Shown here: positions 42,003 through 52,047 of the stretch, one piece after another
Layout: every line of letters starts with the position of its first letter
How positions within the stretch are numbered: the first letter of the stretch is position 1
DNA from: Mycobacterium sp. JS623
GTDB lineage: Bacteria; Actinomycetota; Actinomycetes; Mycobacteriales; Mycobacteriaceae
Direction of reading: 5' to 3'
Length of the DNA: 64,000 nt
Assembly (NCBI RefSeq): GCF_000328565.1
Contig: NC_019966.1
Coordinates: 2,790,001-2,854,000 of the forward strand
Notes under the pieces: generated by a model
What the model was told of the DNA's origin: nothing
Database searches by the model: none
The model's input: only the letters and a program-made list of their open reading frames with translations
Translations under genes and position numbers: made by a program

Positions 42003-42881
42003 ATGACGGCGGAGATGGTGGCGCAGGTCAGACGGTTCAACCGCACCGTCACCCAGCGGATCGGCGTGCTCAACGAGAATTTCCTGGCCAGCCACCGGTC
42101 ACTCGCCCAGAACCGGCTGCTCTGGGAGATCGGAGTCGACGGCTGCGACATCCGCTCGCTGCGGGAACGGCTCGACCTGGACTCGGGCTACGTCAGCAGG
42201 CTGCTGCGCGCGCTGGAGGCGGCTGGCCACGTCGTCGTGGAGCCGAGTCCAGCCGACGGGCGCATCCGCATTGCCCGGCTGACGGCGGCGGGCCGCCGTG
42301 AGCTCGCCGCACTCGACCGGCGCTCCGACGACGCCGCGGCGGCCATTCTGCAGCCGCTCAACGACCGACAGCGCACCGCACTGGTCACGGCCATGGCGGA
42401 CGTCGAGCGTCTGCTGATCGCCTCAACGGTCGAGGTCAGGGAATGCGAACCGCGCCACCGCGACGCCCGGTTCTGTCTGCAGACCTATTACGACGAGCTG
42501 GCTGTCCGCTTCGAGGGCGGCTACGACCCGGCGCTCAGCCCTGTCGCCGACGCCGAAATGACCCCGCCCGCAGGGCTTTTGCTCGTCGCGTCGTTGCACG
42601 GCGAACCTGTCGGCTGTGGGGCGCTGATCTTCTACCCCGACGGCGTGGCCCTGGTGAAGCGGATGTGGGTGGCTCCCGCGGTCCGTGGCCTGGGGCTGGG
42701 CCGCCGGCTGCTCTACGAATTGGAGAACCGGGCGCGCGCCGACGGGGTCCGGTTGATGCGGTTGGAGACCCGCAACGAATTGTCCGAGGCGATCCGGATG
42801 TATCAGACGTCCGGGTACCGCGAAGTCGAGCCCTTCAACGACGAGCCCTACGCCCATCACTGGTTCGAGAAGTCGCTGTAA
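42003..42881 (+). CDS. MarR-type regulator fused to a GNAT acetyltransferase
   Basis: A 292-residue two-domain protein. Residues about 5-145 form a MarR winged helix (RLLWEIGVDGCDIRSLRERLDLDSGYVSRLLRALEAAGHVV, then wing PSPADGRIRIARLTAAG). Residues about 150-292 form a GNAT fold with the acetyl-CoA motif VRGLGLGRRLLYELENRA near 233 and LETRNELSEAIRMYQTSGYREV. Fusions of this kind are known in bacteria, but substrates are mostly unknown. The regulator half probably binds the palindrome at its own start. No Shine-Dalgarno sequence precedes the ATG, consistent with a leaderless mRNA. Confidence 0.9.
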   Translation: MTAEMVAQVRRFNRTVTQRIGVLNENFLASHRSLAQNRLLWEIGVDGCDIRSLRERLDLDSGYVSRLLRALEAAGHVVVEPSPADGRIRIARLTAAGRRELAALDRRSDDAAAAILQPLNDRQRTALVTAMADVERLLIASTVEVRECEPRHRDARFCLQTYYDELAVRFEGGYDPALSPVADAEMTPPAGLLLVASLHGEPVGCGALIFYPDGVALVKRMWVAPAVRGLGLGRRLLYELENRARADGVRLMRLETRNELSEAIRMYQTSGYREVEPFNDEPYAHHWFEKSL

Positions 42882-42912
42882 CGCTCGGGCGAGATCTGGT
42901 AACTCAGTCGGT

Positions 42913-43539
42913 ATGAGCCTCGACGAGACGTATGTCGCTACCCGGCGACAACTGCGCGGAGTCGCCGAAAGCCTGATCGCCGGGCCGCAGTACCGCGCGA
43001 CAGGCACCATCCGGCTGGCGGTGCGCCCGGATGGCTTCGCAGGCGTGGCCGTGCCCCTGGCCGTGCATGGCACGCAGCTGGTCTGGCCCGACGGTGCCGC
43101 CGCGCTAGCAGGACCGGTTGGCGCGCTCGCCGACGCCGCCGGCGTCGCCCCTGGCCCGCCCGAGGGCGTATACGACGTCGTCGACCCACTGCCGGTGGAT
43201 GCGGCGCTGGACGTGGACGCGACCGTGGCGGACTGGCTCTATCGCAGCCACTACGCGGGCGGGCACGCGATCAAGACCGTCCTGCCCGAGGCACACCCCG
43301 TGCTATGGCCCGAGCACTTCGACGTCGCCGCCACCGAGGACGAGGTGAACTACGGCGTCTCCGCCGGCGACGACTACCACCCGACGCCGTACGCGTACGT
43401 CGGGCCATGGACTGAACGCACCGGTCCATTCTGGAATGCCCCATTCGGGGCGGTTCGTCCGCTCGACGCCGCACACGATGTGGACGAATTGGCCGCGCAG
43501 ATCACCGAGTTCTTCCAACAGGGCAGACGGGAGTTGTGA
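42913..43539 (+). CDS. Conserved-looking protein of unknown function
   Basis: A 208-residue acidic protein starting MSLDETYVATRRQLRG. It has no signal peptide or membrane helix. The C-terminal half has distinctive blocks (ADWLYRSHYAGGHAIKTVLPEAHPVLWPEHFDVA and NYGVSAGDDYHPTPYAYVGPW, then GPFWNAPFGAVR) rich in Trp, His and acidic residues, suggesting a folded, possibly metal- or ligand-binding protein. I do not recognise a characterised family. It ends 7 nt before the sigma-factor gene, so it is probably cotranscribed with the sigma/anti-sigma pair. Confidence 0.75.
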   Translation: MSLDETYVATRRQLRGVAESLIAGPQYRATGTIRLAVRPDGFAGVAVPLAVHGTQLVWPDGAAALAGPVGALADAAGVAPGPPEGVYDVVDPLPVDAALDVDATVADWLYRSHYAGGHAIKTVLPEAHPVLWPEHFDVAATEDEVNYGVSAGDDYHPTPYAYVGPWTERTGPFWNAPFGAVRPLDAAHDVDELAAQITEFFQQGRREL

Positions 43540-43546
43540 TTCGGCC

Positions 43547-44179
43547 ATGATCGCAGCCGTGGACGAAACGACGATTCTCGCGGGATTGCGTGCCGGCGAC
43601 GAGGGAGCGTTCGCCCAACTCGTCGATCAGCATGCGCCATCGATGCTGCGAGTGGCCCGCGGTTATGTGCCCAGCCGCGAGATCGCCGAAGAGGTGGTCC
43701 AGGAGACGTGGATCGCTCTGCTCAAGGGCATTGACAATTTCGAAGGCCGATCCTCTTTGCGCACTTGGCTTTTCGCCGTGATGATCAACATCGCCAAGGC
43801 CCGCGGGCTTCGCGAGCGCCGCGATGCCGACGCGGCGATCATGGCGTTCACCGACGGCACCGTCGACCCGGCACGGTTTCGCACGGCCGACGATCCCTAT
43901 CCGGGACATTGGAAACAAGGCGAGCAGCCGTCGCCGTTCCCCGACACCCCGGAGGGATCGGTGCTCAGCAACGAACTCGTCGACGTGGCTGGGCGTGAGT
44001 TGGACAGACTGCCCGACCGACAGCGGATGGTGGTGACGCTGCGGGACATGCTCGGCTTCGACTCGGGCGAGGTGTGCAACATGCTCGACATCAGCGTCGC
44101 CAACCAACGGGTGCTTCTGCACCGCGGCCGCGCCGCGGTTCGGCAGGCGCTCGAAGAGTATTTGGAGGACCGGTCATGA
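43547..44179 (+). CDS. ECF-type RNA polymerase sigma factor
   Basis: A 210-residue sigma-70-family factor with region 2 (FAQLVDQHAPSMLRVARGY, REIAEEVVQETWIALLKGIDNFEGRSSLRTWLFAVMINIA, residues about 22-90) and region 4 (LPDRQRMVVTLRDMLGFDSGEVCNMLDISVANQRVLLHRGRAAVRQAL, about 155-200). The linker between them is unusually long, about 60 residues, and contains Trp/Pro-rich sequence (DPYPGHWKQGEQPSPFPDTPEG). ATG 43547 is chosen over the open upstream frame, which overlaps the previous gene. Its stop overlaps the anti-sigma ATG. Confidence 0.92.
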   Translation: MIAAVDETTILAGLRAGDEGAFAQLVDQHAPSMLRVARGYVPSREIAEEVVQETWIALLKGIDNFEGRSSLRTWLFAVMINIAKARGLRERRDADAAIMAFTDGTVDPARFRTADDPYPGHWKQGEQPSPFPDTPEGSVLSNELVDVAGRELDRLPDRQRMVVTLRDMLGFDSGEVCNMLDISVANQRVLLHRGRAAVRQALEEYLEDRS

Positions 44180-44415
44180 GCCTGGATGCCATGGACTGCA
44201 ACGAACTCGTAGAGTTGGTCACCGCATACCTTGACGACGCCCTCGACCGGGAAACCCGCTCGCGCTTCGAGTCCCACCTCGGTGACTGCGACGGCTGCGA
44301 GAACTATCTTCAGCAGTTCCGCGAAACCGTGCGGGCCGTCGGCAAGATCCGCGACGACGACCTCGACCCAGGATTTCGCAACCGGCTGCTCGATGCGTTC
44401 AGAGACTTCCGTTGA
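44176..44415 (+). CDS. Soluble zinc-binding (ZAS-type) anti-sigma factor
   Basis: A 79-residue protein with the anti-sigma signature His-x3-Cys-x2-Cys (His34, Cys38, Cys41 in SHLGDCDGC), preceded by a helix (ELVELVTAYLDDALDRETRSRFE) that in this family docks on the sigma factor. A further Cys8 (DCNELV) may complete the zinc site. No transmembrane segment is present, so it should be cytoplasmic and could sense redox or metal state directly. ATG 44176 overlaps the sigma-factor stop. The thioredoxin gene follows 69 bp downstream. Confidence 0.9.
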   Translation: MSLDAMDCNELVELVTAYLDDALDRETRSRFESHLGDCDGCENYLQQFRETVRAVGKIRDDDLDPGFRNRLLDAFRDFR

Positions 44416-44484
44416 TTGCCGCCGGGCAGTTTGCCGTGCCCATAGGCTGGGAACAACCCGATTTACCCGAGCGTTAGGAACATC

Positions 44485-44850
44485 GTGGCTACGCGAGACA
44501 TCACCGCCGAAGAGTTCAACGACACCATCAACGACAACGACATCGTGCTGGTGGATTTCTGGGCGTCGTGGTGCGGCCCGTGTAAGGCGTTCGCGCCGAC
44601 GTTCGCGGCGTCTTCGGAGGAGCACCCCGACGTCGTGTACGCGAAGGTCGACACCGAGGCCGAGCAGCAGTTGGCCGCGGCTGCCGACATCCGCTCCATC
44701 CCGACCCTGATGGCATTCAAGAAGGGCAAGCTGGTGTTCAACCAGGCCGGTGCGTTGCCGCCGGCGGCGCTGGAGCAGCTGGTGCAGCGGGTCAAGGAGT
44801 TCGATATCGACGCCGCAATCGCCGCGCAGGGCAACGGCGAACCGAAGTAA
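44485..44850 (+). CDS. trx: Thioredoxin
   Basis: A 121-residue thioredoxin with the active site DFWASWCGPCKAFAPTF near residue 33 and the cis-proline loop RSIPTLMAFKKGKLVFNQAGALP. It reduces protein disulfides in the cytoplasm. The M. tuberculosis protein at the corresponding place, before echA12, is TrxB1 (Rv1471). A TTAGGA Shine-Dalgarno-like sequence precedes GTG 44485. Its proximity to a Cys-containing anti-sigma factor suggests, but does not prove, redox-linked regulation. Confidence 0.94.
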   Translation: MATRDITAEEFNDTINDNDIVLVDFWASWCGPCKAFAPTFAASSEEHPDVVYAKVDTEAEQQLAAAADIRSIPTLMAFKKGKLVFNQAGALPPAALEQLVQRVKEFDIDAAIAAQGNGEPK

Positions 44851-44868
44851 CTGAATGCACGCGATAGC

Positions 44869-45699
44869 GTGCAGTCCGTGACCGAGCAAAACAACTTCGT
44901 CCTCGTCGACCATCCGCGGCCGCATGTCGCGCTGGTGACGCTGAACCGGCCCGAGCGGATGAACTCGATGGCGTTCGACGTCATGGTGCCGCTCAAGAAG
45001 GTGCTCGAGGAGCTGACCTACGACAACGCGACGCGGGTGATTGTGCTCACAGGCGCGGGCCGCGGCTTTTCGTCCGGCGCCGACCACAAGTCGGCAGGTT
45101 CGGTGCCGCACATCGACGGGCTGACCCGGCCGACGTTCGCGCTGCGATCGATGGAGGTGCTCGACGACGTCATCCTGTCGTTGCGCAAGATGCACCAACC
45201 GGTGATCGCTGCCGTCAACGGCGCGGCGATCGGCGGGGGACTTTGCCTGGCGCTCGCCTGCGATATCCGCGTCGCAGGTGAGGCCGGCTATTTCCGGGCC
45301 GCGGGGATCAACAACGGCCTGACCGCCAGCGAGCTCGGGCTGTCCTACTTGTTGCCACGCGCCATCGGCACGTCTCGCGCCTTCGAGCTGATGCTGACCG
45401 GACGCGACGTCGACGCGGACGAAGCCGCACGCATCGGCCTGGTGTCGCGTGCAGTGCCGGACGACAAGCTACTCGACGTTTGCTACGAGCTCGGCGAGCG
45501 CATCGCATCGTTTTCGCGGCCCGGAATCGAATTGACCAAGCGCACGCTTTGGAGTGGACTGGACGCCGCTAGCCTGGAGGGGCATATGCAGGCCGAGGGC
45601 CTGGGACAGCTCTTCGTCCGTTTGCTCACCGGCAACTTCGAAGAAGCGGTCGCGGCGCGCGCCGACAAGCGCGCACCGGTCTTTACAGACGACAAGTAG
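44869..45699 (+). CDS. echA12: Enoyl-CoA hydratase/isomerase family protein (EchA12-like)
   Basis: A crotonase-fold protein of 276 residues (273 if the GTG at 44878 is used). Blocks are LVTLNRPERMNSMAFDVM near residue 24, the first oxyanion-hole segment AGRGFSSGADHKSAG near 65, and AAVNGAAIGGGLCLALACDIRVAG near 112. ASELGLSYLLPRAIG carries the position equivalent to a catalytic Glu. The order trx-echA12-ABC-F matches M. tuberculosis Rv1471-Rv1473. The true CoA substrate is unknown. Confidence 0.92.
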   Translation: MQSVTEQNNFVLVDHPRPHVALVTLNRPERMNSMAFDVMVPLKKVLEELTYDNATRVIVLTGAGRGFSSGADHKSAGSVPHIDGLTRPTFALRSMEVLDDVILSLRKMHQPVIAAVNGAAIGGGLCLALACDIRVAGEAGYFRAAGINNGLTASELGLSYLLPRAIGTSRAFELMLTGRDVDADEAARIGLVSRAVPDDKLLDVCYELGERIASFSRPGIELTKRTLWSGLDAASLEGHMQAEGLGQLFVRLLTGNFEEAVAARADKRAPVFTDDK

Positions 45700-45711
45700 G
45701 AGTACCGCAGC

Positions 45712-45765
45712 GTGATCCGCGCCGACGATGCATCGCGAAGTGGTGAGGAGGAGTGGCGCCAATGA
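45712..45765 (+). CDS. Candidate 17-residue leader peptide upstream of the ABC-F gene
   Basis: GTG 45712 opens a 17-codon frame (VIRADDASRSGEEEWRQ) whose TGA overlaps the ABC-F ATG as ATGA. AGGAG at 45698-45702 lies 9 nt before the GTG, a good ribosome-binding site. The ABC-F ribosome-binding site (GAGGAGGAG, 45745-45753) lies inside this frame and encodes the Glu-Glu-Glu run. Leader ORFs controlling ABC-F genes through ribosome stalling are known in other bacteria. No expression evidence here. Confidence 0.5.
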   Translation: MIRADDASRSGEEEWRQ

Positions 45766-47390
45766 TCACCGCAACGGACCTCGAGGTCCGCGCTGGAGCA
45801 CGCACGCTGCTGTCCACCGACGGCGCAGCGTTGCGGGTCCAGCCCGGCGACCGCATCGGGCTCGTCGGTCGCAACGGCGCAGGTAAGACCACCACCATGC
45901 GCATCCTCGCCGGCGAGGGTGAGCCCTACGCGGGCACCATCGTTCGCAGCGCGGAAATCGGTTATCTGCCACAGGATCCCAAAGAGGGCAACCTCGAGGT
46001 GCTGGCCCGCGATCGGGTGTTGTCCGCCCGCGGTCTTGACGCGTTGCTTGCCGATCTGGAAAAGCAGCAGGCGCTGATGGCCGAGGTGGCCGACGACGCC
46101 GCACGTGACAAAGCGGTCCGGAAATACGGCCAGCTCGAGGAGCGCTTCGCGGCGCTCGGCGGTTATGCGGCCGAAAGCGAGGCGGGCCGCATCTGCGCGA
46201 GTCTTGGTCTGCCCGAACGTGTTCTGACCCAACCCTTGCGCACGCTGTCCGGCGGTCAGCGTCGCCGAGTGGAGCTGTCCCGCATCCTGTTCGCCGCATC
46301 CGATACGGGTTCGGGGTCGGCCACCACGCTGCTGCTCGACGAGCCAACAAACCATCTCGACGCCGACTCGCTTGGCTGGCTGCGCGACTTCCTACGCGGC
46401 CACACCGGCGGTCTAGTGGTGATCAGTCACAACGTCGAGTTGCTCGCCGACGTCGTCAACCGGGTGTGGTTCCTCGATGCGGTGCGCGGCGAGGTCGACG
46501 TCTACAACATGGGCTGGCAGAAGTACCTCGATGCCCGTGCGACCGACGAACAGCGGCGCCGCCGCGAGCGTGCCAACGCCGAACGCAAGGCCTCGGCCCT
46601 GCGCGCGCAGGCCGCCAAGATGGGCGCCAAGGCCACCAAAGCCGTTGCCGCGCAGAACATGCTGCGCCGAGCCGACCGGATGATGGCCGCGCTCGACGAG
46701 GAACGAGTTGCCGACAAGGTGGCCAGGATCAAGTTCCCGACGCCGGCGCCGTGCGGTCGCACACCGTTGGTGGCCAAGGGGCTGACGAAGAACTACGGCT
46801 CGCTCGAAGTGTTCACCGGCGTCGATCTCGCGATCGACCGCGGTTCGCGCGTCGTGGTGCTCGGCCTCAACGGCGCGGGCAAGACCACACTGCTGCGGCT
46901 GTTGGCGGGCGTGGAGACACCGGACTCCGGGGGACTCGAGCCCGGCCACGGAATGAAGCTCGGCTACTTTGCACAGGAACATGACACGCTCGACAATATG
47001 GCGACGGTGTGGGAGAACATCCGTCACGCTGCGCCCGACACAGGTGAGCAGGAACTGCGGGGTCTGTTGGGCGCCTTCATGTTCAGCGGTGCGCAGCTTG
47101 ATCAGCCGGCAGGCACACTGTCCGGTGGCGAGAAGACTCGACTCGCGTTGGCGGGCCTCGTCGCGTCGACCGCGAACGTGCTTCTGCTCGACGAGCCGAC
47201 CAACAATCTCGACCCCGCGTCGCGCGAGCAGGTGCTCGACGCGTTGCGGAGTTACGTCGGCGCAGTGGTGTTGGTGACACACGACCCGGGTGCCGCCGAA
47301 GCGCTCGACCCGCAGCGGGTGGTGCTGCTGCCCGACGGTACTGAGGACTTCTGGTCCAACGACTACTCGGATTTGATCGAGCTCGCCTGA
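45762..47390 (+). CDS. ABC-F family ATPase (Rv1473-like, ribosome-protection type)
   Basis: A soluble protein of 542 residues with two ABC domains and no membrane segments. The first Walker A is VGRNGAGKTTTMRILAGEGEP near residue 35, with signature TLSGGQRRRVELSRI and Walker B TLLLDEPTNHLDADSL. The second has LGLNGAGKTTLLRLLAG near 368, TLSGGEKTRLALAGL, and LLLDEPTNNLDPASRE. The interdomain linker is the basic helical segment typical of ABC-F (RRRRERANAERKASALRAQAAKMG). ATG 45762 has GAGGAGGAG 8 nt upstream. Members act on the ribosome, and some confer macrolide/lincosamide resistance. Confidence 0.93.
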   Translation: MITATDLEVRAGARTLLSTDGAALRVQPGDRIGLVGRNGAGKTTTMRILAGEGEPYAGTIVRSAEIGYLPQDPKEGNLEVLARDRVLSARGLDALLADLEKQQALMAEVADDAARDKAVRKYGQLEERFAALGGYAAESEAGRICASLGLPERVLTQPLRTLSGGQRRRVELSRILFAASDTGSGSATTLLLDEPTNHLDADSLGWLRDFLRGHTGGLVVISHNVELLADVVNRVWFLDAVRGEVDVYNMGWQKYLDARATDEQRRRRERANAERKASALRAQAAKMGAKATKAVAAQNMLRRADRMMAALDEERVADKVARIKFPTPAPCGRTPLVAKGLTKNYGSLEVFTGVDLAIDRGSRVVVLGLNGAGKTTLLRLLAGVETPDSGGLEPGHGMKLGYFAQEHDTLDNMATVWENIRHAAPDTGEQELRGLLGAFMFSGAQLDQPAGTLSGGEKTRLALAGLVASTANVLLLDEPTNNLDPASREQVLDALRSYVGAVVLVTHDPGAAEALDPQRVVLLPDGTEDFWSNDYSDLIELA

Positions 47391-47513
47391 GCTCGGACGC
47401 TCATGGAGCTTCGGCCAGTCCGAATCGCGAACCGTTTCATCAATTCCGCCCATCGCGTGTGAAGGCTTCTTACGCTGGGTATGCGTCGGGGCATCACACG
47501 TGGGGAGATGTCG

Positions 47514-47705
47514 ATGAAGAAATTGAACAAGTCGCGAGACGAGGTGCTGAACGAGTTGCGCAGTGCCTACGAGGGGGGCGCGAGCATCCGTACGTTGGTA
47601 GCCAACACCGGCCGCTCGTACGGCTCGATTCACAGCATGCTGCGTGAGTCGGGCACTGCAATGCGTAGCCGCGGGGGGCCCAACCACCGCAGGCGTGCCA
47701 GTTAA
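47514..47705 (+). CDS. Small helix-turn-helix protein (Rv1473A-like)
   Basis: A 63-residue basic protein starting MKKLNKSRDEVLNELRSAYE. GASIRTLVANTGRSYGSIHSMLRESG reads as a helix-turn-helix, followed by a basic tail (RSRGGPNHRRRAS). ATG 47514 is chosen because GGGGAG at 47502-47507 lies 6 nt upstream; an ATG at 47508 is too close. The frame also opens earlier at 47481. M. tuberculosis has a small putative regulator (Rv1473A) at this place next to the ABC-F gene. It overlaps the convergent TetR gene by 4 bp. Confidence 0.85.
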   Translation: MKKLNKSRDEVLNELRSAYEGGASIRTLVANTGRSYGSIHSMLRESGTAMRSRGGPNHRRRAS

Positions 47706-48271
47706 GGCGGTTGCTGGCGCAGCGAGGCCTCGACGAGGTCTAGTACGGCACTGAGCTTTTCGGGTTCATCGCCGGAGGCCAGTCGCGCCACCAGGCCGTC
47801 GAGCACGAGGTCCAGATACGTCTGCAGCACTGCGCTGGGCACGTCGTCGCGCAGCCGGCCTGCCTGCTTTTGGGTGCGCAGACGTTCAGTGGTCGCCGCC
47901 GACAACTCCGCCGAGCGCTCGGACCAACCGCGGTTGAACGCCGGATCGTTGCGCAGCTTGCGCGCGATCTCCAGCCGCGTCGCCAGCCAGTCGAACTGCT
48001 CGGGCGCGGCCAGCATGTCGCGCATCACCTGAATCAACCCTTCCCGCGACGCGACATCGGCCATCCGTTCGGCGTCCTCGCGGGCGAGCTCGAAGAATAG
48101 CGTGTCCTTGTCGCGGAAGTGGTGAAAGATCGCACCGCGCGACAGCCCGATGGTCTGCTCGAGCCGTCGCACGGTGGCCTTGTCGTAGCCGTACTCTGCG
48201 AAGCATCGCCGGGCGCCGTCGAGAATCTGCCGGCGCCGCGCTGCCAGATGGTCATCCGTTACCCGGGGCAC
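47702..48271 (-). CDS. TetR-family regulator (AcnR-like) next to aconitase
   Basis: A 189-residue TetR regulator. The N-terminal HTH reads RRRQILDGARRCFAEYGYDKATVRRLEQTIGLSRGAIFHHFRDKDTLFFELA (residues about 12-65). The C-terminal part is an all-helical ligand/dimer domain. GTG 48271 lies 7 bp after the acn stop on the same strand, so the two are probably cotranscribed. In corynebacteria the equivalent gene acnR represses aconitase; the same role is likely here but not shown. The M. tuberculosis orthologue by position is Rv1474c. Confidence 0.93.
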   Translation of the reverse strand: MPRVTDDHLAARRRQILDGARRCFAEYGYDKATVRRLEQTIGLSRGAIFHHFRDKDTLFFELAREDAERMADVASREGLIQVMRDMLAAPEQFDWLATRLEIARKLRNDPAFNRGWSERSAELSAATTERLRTQKQAGRLRDDVPSAVLQTYLDLVLDGLVARLASGDEPEKLSAVLDLVEASLRQQPP

Positions 48272-48278
48272 TGGACTC

Positions 48279-51101
<2,823 letters not shown>

Positions 51102-51272
51102 ATCAACTCCCGGCTCGATATCGCCGCGACGGGCTGTGTCGTCGGCGGTCACAACTCTAACAGTACGCTTGTCCTGCAAACCAACGCAGGGGTGTTTTTG
51201 TGTCTTGCCTCATTCTTCCTTGCGAGGCGCGTGCTGCCACCCACATACCCACTCATCGCGTACCGTGCCCGT

Positions 51273-51833
51273 GTGACCGGACCGCACGTGATTCCGTTTC
51301 TGCCGACGTACATCCCGCCCCAGGTATGCGCGACGGTCGGGCAGGACCCGGCGACCCCGCCGGACGCCTGCATGAATCTCGTCTTCGCCGATATTCGCGA
51401 GGACGGCGTGAGCGCATCGGCTAGCCAGAACAAGGCCGGCCTCGCGGCCGTGGTTGCCGACGCCAAGCAGAAGGGCATCGACCTCAAGATCGTCGTGCTC
51501 GACCAGAGTCCGCCGATCGACACCCCGCTGCGCGATGTCGCCACTCAGGTTGGCAAGGCCTATCCCGGTTCCACAGTCTTGGTCATCAGCCCCGGTTGGG
51601 CTGGCACGTATAGCCCGGTATACGACCGGGTGACTCTCGAGGCGGGTCAGGACATCGCCAAGACCGGCGACGCCGTGCAGTCGTCGAAGAATTTCGTCAG
51701 TGAGTTGACGACCCAACATTTCCCGTGGACGCCATTCACGATTGTTCTTGTGTTGGCGGTGATTGCGGCCGTTGTCGCCACTCGAGTGTTACAAGTCAAA
51801 GCCAAGCGCGCCTCTTCTCGCGAACAGGCGTAA
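51273..51833 (+). CDS. Membrane-anchored protein of unknown function (Rv1476-like)
   Basis: A 186-residue protein from GTG 51273 (VTGPHVIPFLPTYIPPQV). The body is a soluble alpha/beta-looking domain (GLAAVVADAKQKGIDLKIVVLDQSPP and STVLVISPGWAGTYSP). It is followed by one C-terminal transmembrane helix (PFTIVLVLAVIAAVVATRVL, about residues 155-174) and a short basic tail. The length equals that of M. tuberculosis Rv1476, which lies at the same place before ripA. A role in cell-envelope processes is only suggested by position. Two cysteines (CATVGQDP, CMNLVF) lie in the N-terminal part. Confidence 0.88.
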   Translation: MTGPHVIPFLPTYIPPQVCATVGQDPATPPDACMNLVFADIREDGVSASASQNKAGLAAVVADAKQKGIDLKIVVLDQSPPIDTPLRDVATQVGKAYPGSTVLVISPGWAGTYSPVYDRVTLEAGQDIAKTGDAVQSSKNFVSELTTQHFPWTPFTIVLVLAVIAAVVATRVLQVKAKRASSREQA

Positions 51834-51865
51834 AACCCCCAAAAGCGCGCGTTTTCCGGGGTTTT
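51832..51865 (+). terminator. Hairpin after the Rv1476-like gene, before ripA
   Basis: AAAACCCC (51832-51839) and GGGGTTTT (51858-51865) form an 8-bp stem beginning within the stop codon. Inside it AAAA and TTTT around GCGCGCG can extend the pairing. The right arm ends in a T-run, so it resembles an intrinsic terminator separating the upstream gene from the ripA promoter. Confidence 0.6.
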
Positions 51866-51888
51866 CACGTCTGCTCGCGCAATAGAAA

Positions 51889-51943
51889 GTCACAGCGGGA
51901 TAACGCTAAATTCAATTACAAACCTGTAATTTGTGACTAAAGT
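51889..51943 (+). promoter_or_regulatory. ripA promoter with MtrA-like box and palindrome
   Basis: TTACAA (51916-51921) and TAAAGT (51938-51943) are separated by 16 bp, a good sigma-A-type promoter. That would place the start near 51950 and leave a ~98-nt leader before ripA. The -35 lies inside a perfect palindrome AATTACA-AACC-TGTAATT (51914-51931). Upstream, GTCACAGCG (51889-51897) resembles the motif described for the response regulator MtrA, known to control ripA; a weaker second half (GGATAACGC) follows. No start-proximal riboswitch fold was recognised. Confidence 0.5.
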
Positions 51944-52047
51944 TTCCTTAGCGTCAGATGTGACGTACCGTGCAATCGGTGGCTGATGTTGCAGTTGTGG
52001 TTCTTGTGACTGCGCACAGCATGTGAGCCATTAGGAGACACGGTCGA

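Noticed and set aside
51866..52047. A c-di-AMP (ydaO) riboswitch ahead of ripA
   Set aside because: The leader after the predicted start is only about 98 nt and no ydaO core was recognised by eye; a covariance-model search would decide.
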